DNA of 64,000 nt from Pannonibacter sp. SL95 (GCF_026672425.1 NZ_JAPPRC010000003.1:602501-666500), one strand, 5' to 3'. Positions 23,001 through 31,286 are shown, counted from the stretch's first letter. Numbers and translations are program-made. The notes: generated by a model not told the origin, from the sequence alone.

Positions 23001-25602
23001 CGCGGCCGGGAAGGACAGCAAACGGCAGGCCAACCAGATGCGGCAAGGCGAGCATCACCAGGACTGCTGCTGTCCAAGCAATCGCAACCGGCAACGGCTG
23101 CAGCCAGCCGGCCGCCAAGGCTGCGACAGCACAGGGCGCTACGATTGCGCGGCGCAGGTTGTCGATCATTTTCCAGCGGCCCACCGCGGGCAGGCCGTTC
23201 GTGCGGGTCCGTCCAGCCTGGAACAGCCAGGGCAGCAACTGCCAGTCGCCGCGCACCCAGCGGTGCTGGCGTCGCACAGCGACATCGTAGCGGACCGGGA
23301 ACTCCTCGACGAGGTCGATATCCGAGGCCAGACCAGCCCGGGCGAATGTCCCCTCGAACAGATCATGGCTCAGAAGGGCGTTCTCCGGGATGCGGCCGGC
23401 CAGGCTGTCTTCAAAGGCGTCGATGTCATAGATGCCCTTGCCGGTGAACGAGCCTTCGCCAAACAGGTCCTGATAGACGTTGGAAACGGCTGCGGCATAA
23501 GGTTCGATGCCGCCCGGGCTCGAAAAGACCCTCTGAAACAACGACCCTTCTGTACCGGTTGGCAATGCCGGCGTAACCCGAGGCTGCAGGATGGCATAGC
23601 CGGACGTAACGCGTCTGCTGCCAGGATCAAAGTTGGCACGGTTCAGTGGATGGGCCATCTTGCCGATCAGGCGAACGACCGTGTCCCGCATCAGGCGGGT
23701 ATCTGCATCCAGGGTAATCACATAGCGCAGGTCCTGCGGCATTCGCTGGTGGGCGAGGAAGCTGGTGTCTGTCGCGCCGCGCAGCAGGCGATTGAGCTCG
23801 TGCAGCTTTCCACGCTTGCGCTCCCACCCCATCCAGACGCCTTCAGCCGGGTTCCAGCGGCGGTGCCGATGCAGGAACAGGAAGCGGTCGCCGTGCGCTG
23901 AGGGATAGGCCGCGTTGAGCCGCGCCATGGCCGCCGCTGCTTCGGCAAGCAAGTCGGCGTCCTGCGGCGTCGTGCAGGTGGGTGCGTCCGGACCGTCTGA
24001 CAGAAGCGCATAGTGCAGCGCCCCACCGCCGCTGGAGAGATGGTGGACTTCCAGCTGGTCGATCTGGGTCAGGAGGTCCTGTGTGCTGCGAAGCAGGACT
24101 GGCACCGCAACAAGCGTGCGCAGGTGCGGCGGAATTCCCTTGGCCAGATCCAGGCCGGGTAAAAGCTTTGGTCGCACGGTTCGCGTGATGGCGAGATTGA
24201 CAATGGCCGTGCCCGCCTCCGTGGCGCAAATGAAGCCTGTACCTGCCAGGGCGGCCAGTGCCAGACCATGTGCGCCGGACACCCACAGCGCAAAGCCAAG
24301 CAGGGCCAGGGATGTTGCCAGAAGGGCTCCGAGGTAGCCTTGCAATCCGGTTCTCGCCAGAAAGCGCCCCGCCTGCATCCGGGCAGAGGGGTGAAATCCG
24401 ACTTTGCGCTCCAGAATCTGCCGTCCGGGGCCGATCAACCCATTGCCCGGGTCGCCCCTGTCGGCGCCGTCACCGGTTTCGGCAAGATCGAGTGCAGCCT
24501 CGGCGACGCCGATCTCCGACACGGCCGAGCCTCGTGCCAGGACTTCGATGGCGGTGCGATAGGCATTGCGGGTGGCAAAATCCAAAGCGGCGAAATCGGA
24601 ACGACTGCGCAGACATGTGTCGATCAGGCTGACATCCTCGACAAAGTCCGCCCAATCCAGTTCGGAGGCCAGCCGCATGCTGGTCACGATGTTGCGCATC
24701 GTCACATTGGAGGCGCCCTGCCGGAGCTGGGCGTTCTGCACCACAACCTCGACCGTTGTGCCCTGTTGACGCAGTCGCTCCACAAGCCATCCATGCAGCT
24801 GGGTTTCGGCCGGGTCAAAGCCGCGCAGCCGTTTGGCGATCTGGGCGGCAATGATTTCAGACAGCGGCGCGCCATCGAGCGCAGCGGTTGCTGCAAGCAC
24901 GTCCGCCGGGGATGATCGCGTCTTGCTGCTGCGGGCCGCCAGGGCCTGATCGACAATGGTGTCCGCGATCTGCCGCAGGTCGTTGCCTTGGGTGATCTGC
25001 TCGGCGAGGCGGCGCATGTTCTCGATCAGAACGATGCGCAAGGTAATTGCCACCGCCCACAGCTCGCCAATGGTGAGCGGGCTGACCTGTTGATAGGAGC
25101 GGACAAAGCGGGCGAGCACCGGCCCGGACAACAGGCTGTCCGTGTGCGCGACATAGGCCCAGACCAGCCCGAGAACCCTTGGGTAGCCGGCGAAGGGGCC
25201 GCTCGCCAGTTTGGGCAATTGCCGATAGTACCCCGGTGGCAGGTCGTCGGCGATCTGGCGCAGCTGCTGTTCGACCAGGTGATAGTTGTCCAGGAGCCAT
25301 TCGGCCGCCGGGGAGATCGGCCTTCCTGCCTGAAGGTTCCTGGCGCAGGACCGGTATGCCGAAAGCAGAAATCTGGCGTTCCGGGCGACACGGTCTGTCA
25401 GCAATGGAACGCGCCGATAGCGCTGCTCGCCCTGTGACTGCGCCGCCGCCAGTGACAATGCATGGTGTTCAAGCCTTTCGGCTCCGAACAGCTCGGAGCG
25501 GATGACCGTCTTGTCGTGCCAGACACCCGGAGACTTCCAAAAGGTGAACACCGTCGCAGTCAGATGCTCGTGCCAGCCAGTCCAGAAAAGCATCCGGCTC
25601 AT
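17095..25602 (-). CDS. ndvB: Cyclic beta-1,2-glucan synthase (NdvB/Cgs family)
   Basis: 2835 residues, the usual size of this family; the largest gene in the window. It polymerises UDP-glucose into beta-1,2-glucan, sets chain length and cyclises it at the inner membrane. Order: N-terminal region with membrane segments (about 405-470); family-84 glycosyltransferase with LDADTRLMRD and RRQHRWVRGDWQLL (about 650-830); further membrane segments (to about 1000); then a long C-terminal half of glycoside-phosphorylase (GH94) type modules ending with GDWNDGMNRVG and LFALLNPINHA. ATG 25602 overlaps the stop of the upstream small gene by 4 bases (ATGA). The true N-terminus could lie some residues further in. 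Confidence 0.95.
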   Translation of the reverse strand: MSRMLFWTGWHEHLTATVFTFWKSPGVWHDKTVIRSELFGAERLEHHALSLAAAQSQGEQRYRRVPLLTDRVARNARFLLSAYRSCARNLQAGRPISPAAEWLLDNYHLVEQQLRQIADDLPPGYYRQLPKLASGPFAGYPRVLGLVWAYVAHTDSLLSGPVLARFVRSYQQVSPLTIGELWAVAITLRIVLIENMRRLAEQITQGNDLRQIADTIVDQALAARSSKTRSSPADVLAATAALDGAPLSEIIAAQIAKRLRGFDPAETQLHGWLVERLRQQGTTVEVVVQNAQLRQGASNVTMRNIVTSMRLASELDWADFVEDVSLIDTCLRSRSDFAALDFATRNAYRTAIEVLARGSAVSEIGVAEAALDLAETGDGADRGDPGNGLIGPGRQILERKVGFHPSARMQAGRFLARTGLQGYLGALLATSLALLGFALWVSGAHGLALAALAGTGFICATEAGTAIVNLAITRTVRPKLLPGLDLAKGIPPHLRTLVAVPVLLRSTQDLLTQIDQLEVHHLSSGGGALHYALLSDGPDAPTCTTPQDADLLAEAAAAMARLNAAYPSAHGDRFLFLHRHRRWNPAEGVWMGWERKRGKLHELNRLLRGATDTSFLAHQRMPQDLRYVITLDADTRLMRDTVVRLIGKMAHPLNRANFDPGSRRVTSGYAILQPRVTPALPTGTEGSLFQRVFSSPGGIEPYAAAVSNVYQDLFGEGSFTGKGIYDIDAFEDSLAGRIPENALLSHDLFEGTFARAGLASDIDLVEEFPVRYDVAVRRQHRWVRGDWQLLPWLFQAGRTRTNGLPAVGRWKMIDNLRRAIVAPCAVAALAAGWLQPLPVAIAWTAAVLVMLALPHLVGLPFAVLPGRAGVTSRSHFAAIGADSRTALALITFNTAFLADTAWQMLDACGRTLVRLGLTHKHMLQWVTAAASASTARPGLRTTYRQMLGGLVLGLGLCGTALVLNPSAWPAVVPFALLWLAAPVLAHRISQPWIQPSDAPPAATDVLALRLIARRTWRYFETFVTAADNFLPPDNFQEVPKPVAFHRTSPTNIGLYLLSVTVARDFGWISQHTAVDRLEETLRTVESMPRFRGHLFNWYDTRDLRVLDPAYVSSVDSGNLAGHLLCVAQACQEWQHAPVQLQEKRKGAADALALARQASTPQTKEVADRLDELAHALEHGHPFETLLPIADAAADLASVESEADGELTFWCNAVRNCIAGHLDSRPDDNNEQLIRIERQARSLALDMDFRFLEDTEKKLLSIGFSVATNTLDPSCYDLLASEARLASLFAIAKGDLETRHWFHLGRIATPIGAGSALISWSGSMFEYLMPSLVMRAPVGSILEQTNRLIVARQIAYGATAGTPWGISESSYNARDLEMTYQYSNFGVPGLGLKRGLSANRVIAPYATALAAMVAPRAAMRNLERLSSLGAQGRYGYYEAVDFTPSRIPAGQAHSIVRSFMAHHQGMTIAAIANSLQHGRLRARFHAEPIIRAVELLLQERVPRDATVARPRAEEVETAAVETSVIPVVRRFDDPASCERTGHFLSNGRYGVTLTPTGAGYSRWKDMAITRWRNDPTQATLGSFIFAREVGTDARWSAAVQPTRAGHDRHRAVFCEHHAAFHYTGKRLSMTTEVVVSAEDDAEARRVTLINTGPDAREFDLTSYAELVLAPLAADIAHPAFSKMFVVTDFLPELGVVIATRRRRAPEDPEVWAAHIAVVEGEETAAVQYETDRARFIGRGRAIATAAMAAAPLSNTTGTVLDPIFSLRRRIRVPSGGSARVTFWTVVADTPEALLDQVDRHRDPSAFERAVTLSWTQGQVQLRHHGVSPAAAASFQQLGGMIACRDPGLRSSSALIRAGVGPQSSLWPLGISGDLPIVLFLIADIEDAASLHEVLAAHEYLRMHQLDIDLVILNDHSASYLQDMQSVIDEAVRSAQLRPRSEARKGTTQGMIHTLRADLVLPEARALLLSVAQVVLVASRGRIGDQIDALATPPAAPLQRQLNVERAGSGKPVALPALEFSNGIGGFAEDGREYVAILRGGQTTPAPWINVIANPSLGFLVSADGSGSVWAESSRENQLTPWSNDPVGDPAGEAIYIHDLDSDALWTSTALPIRSEGTYIARHGFGYSRFEHGAHEIDASLLMFVPLDDPVKISVLTLNNTSKRARRLSLTAFADWTLGPSRSATATHVITTRDTDTGAILAQNPYSIAFPQRTAFADFGAGTASLTADRTEFIGQGGDLSRPAGVGHLPLSGRTGPALDPCAALQRHVIIPPGGSVDVVFLIGQAASPEAARALVQRHRAIAPASTLSAVSEHWETLLTSVQVTSPDRAMDILLNGWLLYQTLACRIWARAGFYQASGAYGFRDQLQDGMALTALRPQITRAHLLRAAGRQFPAGDVQHWWMPHSGQGVRTRISDDRIWLAYGVAQYIDVSGDSAILEEDVPFIDGPKLADGAHDAFFQPAPSDQSASLFEHCARGLDLAISLTGANGMPLIGTGDWNDGMNRVGSGGSGTSVWLGWLLIAAIDGMMPHAVTRDPLRAQRWSDHAAALRVAIERDGWDGAWYRRGTYDDGALLGSASSLECRIDSIAQSWAVLSGAADPARAATAMASLSEHLIRPDAGLALLFTPPFDATSQDPGYIKGYPPGLRENGGQYSHAAMWAILAQCRQGNGDAAGALFALLNPINHALTPQTAARYKVEPYVVAADVYSTAPHEGRGGWTWYTGSAGLMYRAGIEGLVGLTRSGSSLAFDPCFPRRWPKVKANITLEGQRLLVTILNPGGSGHGIASADLDGVNLPVEDGKLVLHGVLRGPASNRRLTIRLRVPPGPRRADDETDARA

Positions 25603-25796
25603 TCGGGGCGAACCTGCACTTGTCGCGATGCGGACGGCAGGGGCGATCCGGTCATCTGCGCCGGTGATCTGTCAGCTGCCAGTTTGCCATGGGTCTGAGC
25701 CGGCACCTGTTCAAATTCGATGACGAGGGTTGTGCGATCCGGCCTGATCCGACGAGCCATCGCCATCCATTTGATCTCGATCTGATCCCAGTTCAT
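25599..25796 (-). CDS. Small conserved-looking protein upstream of cyclic glucan synthase
   Basis: 65 residues beginning MNWDQIEIKWMAMARRIRPD. The first residues resemble the start of CsbD-like small stress proteins (MNWDxIExxWK), but the rest has no CsbD repeat and I do not recognise a family. A clear AAGGAG lies 7 bases before ATG 25796. The TGA stop overlaps the ATG of the glucan synthase gene by 4 bases, so the two are probably translated together. An upstream in-frame extension to 26036 crosses the neighbouring gene on the same strand and is rejected. Confidence 0.7.
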   Translation of the reverse strand: MNWDQIEIKWMAMARRIRPDRTTLVIEFEQVPAQTHGKLAADRSPAQMTGSPLPSASRQVQVRPE

Positions 25797-25894
25797 GATT
25801 TTCTCCTTGAGTGAAGTCAGGTCCCCGTCATGTTGCTGCGTGGACTGAGGGCAGAAGGACGAAACGAGGCTGGGACCAGTGGCGTTTTGCGCTC

Positions 25895-26086
25895 TCATGT
25901 GCCGACGCGTAGGGAACCCAGCGAGCCCAGCAGCCCAAAGACACCGAGCAGCCAGACAACGACGACAAGAACAACCACGACATTCAGGATCGACTTTATC
26001 TTTCGATCCATCGGGATGTAGCTGTTGATCGCCCAAAGTCCGACGCCGACGACGACCAGTGTAACAATGAGATTGAGAAGCGACAT
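25895..26086 (-). CDS. Small Thivi_2564-like membrane protein
   Basis: 63 residues with two hydrophobic segments (LLNLIVTLVVVGVGLWAIN and ILNVVVVLVVVVWLLGVFG) around the conserved connector SYIPMDRKIKSI. This pattern is typical of the Thivi_2564 family of tiny inner-membrane proteins of unknown function. ATG 26086 was chosen because the family starts directly before the first membrane segment; a 30-residue extension upstream looks non-coding. It lies on the minus strand ahead of the glucan synthase pair. Confidence 0.8.
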   Translation of the reverse strand: MSLLNLIVTLVVVGVGLWAINSYIPMDRKIKSILNVVVVLVVVVWLLGVFGLLGSLGSLRVGT

Positions 26087-26193
26087 GTCAAAGCCTGTAG
26101 GGTGCTGATAGACTGCTTCAGATCGATATCTTGATCGAGCAGAAGATCTTGTGATTTCGAATTCAATCGGCGTCATTGTTCTGAATTTGCCGC

Positions 26194-26406
26194 CTATCGG
26201 CTGGCATAATTGCGGAGGATCAGTGCTCCGCCGGCGAGAACGCCTATGAGGCCTCCGATCAAATACAGCATCGTATTGCTTGTGTATCGACCGGTCAGGG
26301 CTTCAGAAACCTGCTCAATCGGTGCGTTTGAGGCTTGCCAGGCAAAGAATAAAAGGACTATTCCGACCCAAATCGCGATAAAGGCCAGAGTGTTTGACTG
26401 ATTCAT
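26194..26406 (-). CDS. DUF3185-like small membrane protein
   Basis: 70 residues: one N-terminal membrane segment, a short polar loop with SEALTGRYTSNTMLYLIGG, then a second membrane segment ending in LRNYASR. The central pattern matches the DUF3185 family of small envelope proteins with no known function. Start ATG 26406 follows AAAAGGATCAG. It is first in the minus-strand series 26406-17095; operon membership is likely but the gaps (about 100 bases) leave room for separate promoters. Confidence 0.75.
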   Translation of the reverse strand: MNQSNTLAFIAIWVGIVLLFFAWQASNAPIEQVSEALTGRYTSNTMLYLIGGLIGVLAGGALILRNYASR

Positions 26407-26630
26407 GATCTGATCCTTTTGTGATCGGGCAGCTGCACTTGCAACAAGTCGCCAATCCGACGCGATGTGTCCTTGGTGTCGGAACCGTTAAGCTGATTTA
26501 ACAAGTGTGAGCATTTTTCGGATTTCTGCACTTACATGGATCAGTTCCGGATGCATCCCGAGGTCTGGAGTTGTGTCTTGATCTTCGTGCAATCAATCGG
26601 TCGGCCGTCTGTGGGCCGGGGGCTGACCGG

Positions 26631-26867
26631 CTACCGGCGCCGTACGGAGTTGCCGCCTGCAAGAATGCCGTTGATCAGCGCTGCAACCGCCGAGTGGAGT
26701 TCGGCGCTGTCCCCCTCACTTGTGTCACCGGCATGGGCTGCTGCTGCATCCTGCAAGATGCCAACGATCTCGTCTTCGGGAAGGATCTTGAGATCGTTGA
26801 GTGCCAGCAGGAGGGATTCGCATATCGCAAGGGCCGCCGTACCGGGAACGTCATGGATGTGGGGCAT
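26631..26867 (-). CDS. Hypothetical small protein
   Basis: About 78 residues. The core (TAALAICESLLLALNDLKILPEDE followed by an ILQDAAAAHAG segment and HSAVAALINGIL) has amphipathic helices and the look of a conserved rhizobial protein of unknown function. It lies divergent from and upstream of the Crp/Fnr gene. The start is uncertain: ATG 26867 has only a close GGAG, and ATG 26927 is possible. No function is assigned. Confidence 0.55.
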   Translation of the reverse strand: MPHIHDVPGTAALAICESLLLALNDLKILPEDEIVGILQDAAAAHAGDTSEGDSAELHSAVAALINGILAGGNSVRRR

Positions 26868-27047
26868 CACTCCAGCCTTCTGCGGTTCGGCATCAGCATG
26901 GCGACATGCCGGCTGCATCCAAACCATGCGTCAGTGTTGCAGGACTGTGGTACCCTATGCTTAGGCAGATCAGCCTTTAGGCGGGAATTTCGGCCAGTGG
27001 CATTCAGGCCCTGTGGCGATCACGCCTTCCAACGCGAGGTGCTTGCA

Positions 27048-27797
27048 ATGCAAAGTCCGCCTGCGCCTTCCAGTCAGCACAGCCCCTTCGCGCGAAAGCT
27101 CGGGGCACTCGTGGCCTTGTCCAGCACCGAGCTTGAGGCGCTCGACAAGCTGCATGGACACCGCCGTGTCTTTTCGGCGGGCCATGAGATGGTTCATCAG
27201 GGCCAGATGGATCAATCCGCTTATATCCTCGCTTCCGGTTGGGTGTGTTCCTACAAATTGCTGAGCAATGGTGCCCGACAGATCGTCGACTTTCAGATCC
27301 CTGGAGACTTTCTCGGGCTCCGGTCTCTGCTCTTCAGGACTGCAGACCACAACATCGAGCCGATCACCGCTGTCGAGGCCTCGGAAGTGCTCGCGAGTAC
27401 GCTGCTTGGGATCTTCAACATCGCGCCGCGTCTTGCTACGGCCGTTCTCTGGGCCGCTTCGCGCGACGAGGCCATGGTGGTGGAGCATCTCGTCGGCATC
27501 GGCCGCAGGGACGCAAAAGAACGGCTCGCGCATTTCCTGCTGGAGTTGGGGGCTCGTCTCAAGCTCGTCGGCCTGGGGTCATCGGAAGGCTACGCCTGTC
27601 CCCTGTCGCAATACATGCTGGCTGATGCTCTGGGTCTCAGTGCGGTTCACGTCAACAGGGTGCTGCGGGAGTTGCGCGAGGATGGACTTGTTACATTCCA
27701 GCATGGGCAAGTGACCTTTCACGATCTTCAAGCTCTCGTTTGTCTTGCAGACTTTGACAAGGCGTATCTCGATCATGATGGCCCATTGATGAAGTAG
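27048..27797 (+). CDS. Crp/Fnr-family transcriptional regulator
   Basis: 249 residues. The N-terminal cyclic-nucleotide-binding-like beta barrel (about 20-140) shows GHEMVHQGQMDQSAYILASGW and the GDFLGL motif. The C-terminal winged helix (about 165-235) has SQYMLADALGLSAVHVNRVLRELREDGLV. There is no N-terminal cysteine cluster, so it is not an oxygen-sensing Fe-S FNR; the recognition helix (VHVNR) also differs from the E-x-x-SR of FNR. ATG 27048 starts the domain; the longer reading frame upstream crosses the opposite-strand gene and looks non-coding. A candidate FNR-like box lies 150 bases downstream, before the exporter operon. Confidence 0.85.
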   Translation: MQSPPAPSSQHSPFARKLGALVALSSTELEALDKLHGHRRVFSAGHEMVHQGQMDQSAYILASGWVCSYKLLSNGARQIVDFQIPGDFLGLRSLLFRTADHNIEPITAVEASEVLASTLLGIFNIAPRLATAVLWAASRDEAMVVEHLVGIGRRDAKERLAHFLLELGARLKLVGLGSSEGYACPLSQYMLADALGLSAVHVNRVLRELREDGLVTFQHGQVTFHDLQALVCLADFDKAYLDHDGPLMK

Positions 27798-27945
27798 ATG
27801 TATAATTTTCAGATATCAAAAAGGCAGCTTTAAGATCTATTCTTGATCTGTTTTATTTTTGATTTTTGCGTTTTATTGAAAGAAATTTACCCCGCGAGCG
27901 CGTGTTCCCTGCGTCGTGACACGAGGCCGGGCTGGTTGCGCGGCA

Positions 27946-27959
27946 CTGATTCACATCAA
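27946..27959 (+). promoter_or_regulatory. FNR/Crp-type binding box
   Basis: CTGATTCACATCAA is one mismatch from the FNR/FixK consensus TTGAT-N4-ATCAA. It lies about 95 bases upstream of the preferred start of the exporter's adaptor gene, in a suitable place for activation. Which Crp/Fnr protein binds it is not known. Confidence 0.5.
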
Positions 27960-28054
27960 TGCCGGGCGGCCGAAATCCGATCAGGTTCATGCAGAACGAC
28001 GCCGATCCGCGGAACCTGCGTTCCGCGCCTTCCCGGCGCAAAGGCTGGCGCTGC

Positions 28055-29263
28055 ATGGTAGACAAGTCGCAGATCGATCTGACTGCAAATTCGAGCAAGT
28101 TGAGCGGGCAGTCGTCGCAGATCTCAGCCAACGCGCTCGTTGCGGTGAAAAAGGACGTGCTTGCAGGGCCACAGGCGCCAGAGCGTGCCGCTCGGTCAAA
28201 GTCTGTGTGGGGCCGGTGGAGGCTGCGTCTCGCGGTGCTTGTTGCTGCGGGTGTGGCCGGCTGGCTGTTCTATGCGCAACCCTGGTCACCCGGTGGTGTT
28301 GCGATCCAGGTTGAGGCGATCGCTGAAGGTCCTGTCACCCGGGTGCTGGCTGTCAGTGGCCGAACGGCAGCGCTCCATTCGGTCGTTATCCGATCAAACG
28401 TAGCGGGCACACTCGTCGACCCGTTGGCGGAAGAGGGCGATGTCGTGCCGCAGGGGGCCGTGCTTGCACGGTTGGATGATACATCGCAGCGGGCTGCATT
28501 GCGGCAGGCCGTCGCGGCCCTCGATCAGGGGCTGGTAACGCGTGAACAGGCCCGGGCGGCCCTTGAACGGGCACAGTCGCTCGGGACGACGGTATCCCGG
28601 GTATCACTGGACGACGCCGGCCGGGCCGCTGAAGTGGCAGACCGGGAGGTTGGCCGGCTGACGGCCCTGGTTGATCAGGCACAGTTCCAGCTGACCCGAT
28701 ACAGTATCCTTGCCCCCCTGGCCGGCACGATCCTGACACGGGGTGTCGAACCGGGACAGGTTGTCGACCTCACGACCCAACTGTTCGAGCTGGCGGATCT
28801 GCGCGATCTTGTGGTCGAAACCGATGTGGACGAGTCCTATGCAACGCAGATCCGTCCGGGCATGCCGGCGCGGCTGCAACTGACCGGAAGCTCGCAGATC
28901 GTCCCGGGCACGGTGAGCTTTGTCTCGCCCCTAGTTGATGCTGCGACCGGCGGTCTTGCGGTCAAGATCGCGTTTTCCGAAGCGCAACAGGCGCCGGTCG
29001 GACTGACCGTCACCTCGAACATCGTCGTTGACCGGCAGGAACGCGCAATCACCGCTCCGCGGTCGGCGATCATCCGGCAGGGGCAGGACACGTCCGTATT
29101 CGTCATCCTCGATGGCAAGCTGCACAAGACAGACGTCGAGGTCATCGAATGGCCTTCCGAGCGGCTCATCGTGACGCGCGGGCTCAAGGCCGGCGACATT
29201 CTGGCTGTCGACGTGGCGGGTCTCGTTGATGGTCAGGCCGTCTTGATCGCGGGAGCGCCGTGA
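28055..29263 (+). CDS. Exporter periplasmic adaptor (HlyD/MacA/DevB type)
   Basis: About 402 residues: a cytoplasmic N-terminal tail, one membrane anchor (LRLAVLVAAGVAGWLFYAQ), then the membrane-fusion fold. That fold has a lipoyl-like segment (SVVIRSNVAGTLVDPL), a helical hairpin rich in A/Q/R, a second lipoyl half (APLAGTILTRGVEPGQVVD) and beta-barrel domains. It would link the ABC permease encoded next to an outer-membrane channel or extend export through the periplasm. No TolC-like gene is in this window. The start is uncertain (27989 and 27959 are in frame); 28055 is preferred because the FNR-like box occupies the earlier region. Confidence 0.82.
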   Translation: MVDKSQIDLTANSSKLSGQSSQISANALVAVKKDVLAGPQAPERAARSKSVWGRWRLRLAVLVAAGVAGWLFYAQPWSPGGVAIQVEAIAEGPVTRVLAVSGRTAALHSVVIRSNVAGTLVDPLAEEGDVVPQGAVLARLDDTSQRAALRQAVAALDQGLVTREQARAALERAQSLGTTVSRVSLDDAGRAAEVADREVGRLTALVDQAQFQLTRYSILAPLAGTILTRGVEPGQVVDLTTQLFELADLRDLVVETDVDESYATQIRPGMPARLQLTGSSQIVPGTVSFVSPLVDAATGGLAVKIAFSEAQQAPVGLTVTSNIVVDRQERAITAPRSAIIRQGQDTSVFVILDGKLHKTDVEVIEWPSERLIVTRGLKAGDILAVDVAGLVDGQAVLIAGAP

Positions 29264-30471
29264 TGCTTTATGCGTTCAAGATCGCGGCGCGCTACCTGAC
29301 GGCCAGCAAGGCGCAAACGTCACTCCTGATCTTCGGGGTCGCCGTCGGCGTCTTCATTTTCATCTTCATGAGCGCCCTGATTGGCGGACTGGCGGAGTTC
29401 ATCCTGTCGCGGACGGCCGGTGACCTGTCGCATGTCACCATCGAGGCCGAAGCCATCGAACCACCGCTGCTGCTCGAAGAGACGAGCGGTGTGGTCCTGT
29501 TGGCACGGGAAAAGGACACCAGCCGTCAGGCGCGGTTGACCAACACCGATGCCTTCCTTCCCGTGATCGGGCAACTGCCCGGAGTGACCGCCGTTTCGCA
29601 GCAGATCACCGGTGGCGGCGTGCTTCGGCGAGGTGCCCAGACGATGCAGGTGAGCGTCATCGGCGTGGAGCCGGAGAACGTTTCCGCAATCATCAACCTG
29701 AAGCGCTATCTCGTCGAGGGAACCGTCGCGCTCGGGTCAGGCAAGATCCTAGTCGGCAAGAAGCTTGCCGAGGAACTGGGTTTCCGGCTGGGACAGACGC
29801 TCCGCCTTCAGGCCGATACCGGCATCGATCAGTCGCTCGTCGTCAGTGGTATCTACGAGACAGGGTCCGGCGGGCCGGACCGGCGACAGGCGTTTGTCAG
29901 TCTGACCACGGCGCGCACGTTGTTTGCGATGCCGCAGGGCATATCCAGGATCGAGATCAAGCTCACGAACCTCTATGACGCCGATGGCACTGCCGCACGG
30001 ATCGAGGCCGCCACCGGCTTGCCGGCAAAGTCCTGGACGGAGGATGCGGCCCAGTTGCTGGATGCCCTCAAGGCTCAGGCGCAGACCGGCCTCATGCTGA
30101 AGTCCTTCGCGCTGGTGACCATCATCATCGGCGTCGCCTCTGCCTTGTTGTTGTCGACCTACCGGCGCAGACCTGAAATCGGGATCATGCGGGCGATGGG
30201 CGCGCCACGAGGCTTCGTTGTCCTGGTGTTTGTCATGCAAGGTGCCTTGATCGGGCTGTTCGGCGGGTTGCTGGGGGCCGGCAGCGGATATGCCGTGCTG
30301 CTGGCCTTTCCTTCTCGCGAGGAATTTCAGCCGGGCAATCTGCCGATAGACATCGCGCAAGGTGCCTATGGCGTTGCGATCCTTCTCACCGTCATCAGCG
30401 CCACCCTCGCGTCGATCCTGCCCGCACGTGCAGCCTCGCGGGTGGATCCCGTCACGGCCATCGGCCAATGA
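29263..30471 (+). CDS. ABC exporter permease (MacB/DevC/FtsX-like)
   Basis: About 402 residues. One N-terminal membrane segment (TSLLIFGVAVGVFIFIF) is followed by a long periplasmic MacB core-type domain (about 45-270), then three C-terminal membrane segments with an FtsX signature (RRRPEIGIMRAMGAPRGFVVLVFVMQG region). ATG 29263 overlaps the adaptor stop (TGATG). With the adaptor and ATPase it forms a tripartite exporter; substrates of such systems range from lipoproteins and glycolipids to peptides and cannot be read from sequence. Confidence 0.87.
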   Translation: MLYAFKIAARYLTASKAQTSLLIFGVAVGVFIFIFMSALIGGLAEFILSRTAGDLSHVTIEAEAIEPPLLLEETSGVVLLAREKDTSRQARLTNTDAFLPVIGQLPGVTAVSQQITGGGVLRRGAQTMQVSVIGVEPENVSAIINLKRYLVEGTVALGSGKILVGKKLAEELGFRLGQTLRLQADTGIDQSLVVSGIYETGSGGPDRRQAFVSLTTARTLFAMPQGISRIEIKLTNLYDADGTAARIEAATGLPAKSWTEDAAQLLDALKAQAQTGLMLKSFALVTIIIGVASALLLSTYRRRPEIGIMRAMGAPRGFVVLVFVMQGALIGLFGGLLGAGSGYAVLLAFPSREEFQPGNLPIDIAQGAYGVAILLTVISATLASILPARAASRVDPVTAIGQ

Positions 30472-31148
30472 GCGCGCTGCTGGTCGAGGTCCGCGATCTC
30501 TGGAAGACCTTCGGTGAAGGTGAGGCGGAGACCCAGGTTCTCAAAGGCCTCGACTTGAGCCTGGGTGTCGGGGAAATGTCCGCATTGCTTGGGCCTTCGG
30601 GATCGGGCAAGAGCACGCTTCTGACCATCCTGGGCACATTGATGCAGCCGACCTCGGGGCGCTACACGATGCTGGGGGAGGACCTGATGCGAGCGAGCGA
30701 GCAGGACCTGACCGCCTTCCGCAACAGGCACATCGGCTTTGTGTTCCAGTTTCACAATCTCTTGCCGGATTTTACCGCGCTCGAGAATGTCATTTTTCCA
30801 ACGGCCGTCCGTGAAGGTCGCGAGACGCCAGCCGCCCGGGCGCGTGGACGCGCGTTGCTCGTCCGCATGGGACTTGAAAACAGGATCGACTTTCCCTCGA
30901 CAAACCTGTCTGGCGGACAGAAGCAAAGGGTTGCGGTCGCCCGCGCGCTGATGAACAGTCCCGAGCTGGTTCTGGCCGATGAGCCCACCGGCAACCTGGA
31001 CCGGGCATCAGCCGATCAGGTCATGGCGCTGATTGACGAGATCAACCGCGAGGAAGGCACGACATTCCTGATTTCCACCCACGACGACAAGATCGCCGGC
31101 CGTTGCCGCAGGCAGATCCTTGTGGGGGATGGCCAGGTCACCGGCTAG
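30468..31148 (+). CDS. ABC exporter ATP-binding protein (LolD/MacB/DevA type)
   Basis: 226 residues with Walker [10 protein letters not shown], signature LSGGQKQR, Walker [13 protein letters not shown] and the switch histidine STHDD. It belongs to the LolD/MacB subgroup that energises FtsX-like permeases. Its ATG overlaps the permease stop (ATGA), so adaptor, permease and ATPase are one coupled operon. Confidence 0.92.
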   Translation: MSALLVEVRDLWKTFGEGEAETQVLKGLDLSLGVGEMSALLGPSGSGKSTLLTILGTLMQPTSGRYTMLGEDLMRASEQDLTAFRNRHIGFVFQFHNLLPDFTALENVIFPTAVREGRETPAARARGRALLVRMGLENRIDFPSTNLSGGQKQRVAVARALMNSPELVLADEPTGNLDRASADQVMALIDEINREEGTTFLISTHDDKIAGRCRRQILVGDGQVTG

Positions 31149-31286
31149 GTACTGAACGGGGCCATTCTGGCCGAGCGAAATGGTGCTTGAGCCGAACCAG
31201 GCTCCTGACTAGCGTCTACGCTCGGCCGCCGAGCGGCCACGGCCACAGGGCGATGATCGCGGGCGATGACGATCGGGTGGATGACC

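Noticed and set aside
17095-25602. Possible transferred island or mobile element because of the giant gene
   Set aside because: Cyclic glucan synthase genes of this size are normal in Rhizobiales, and composition matches the flanks; no integrase or insertion-sequence ends are visible.
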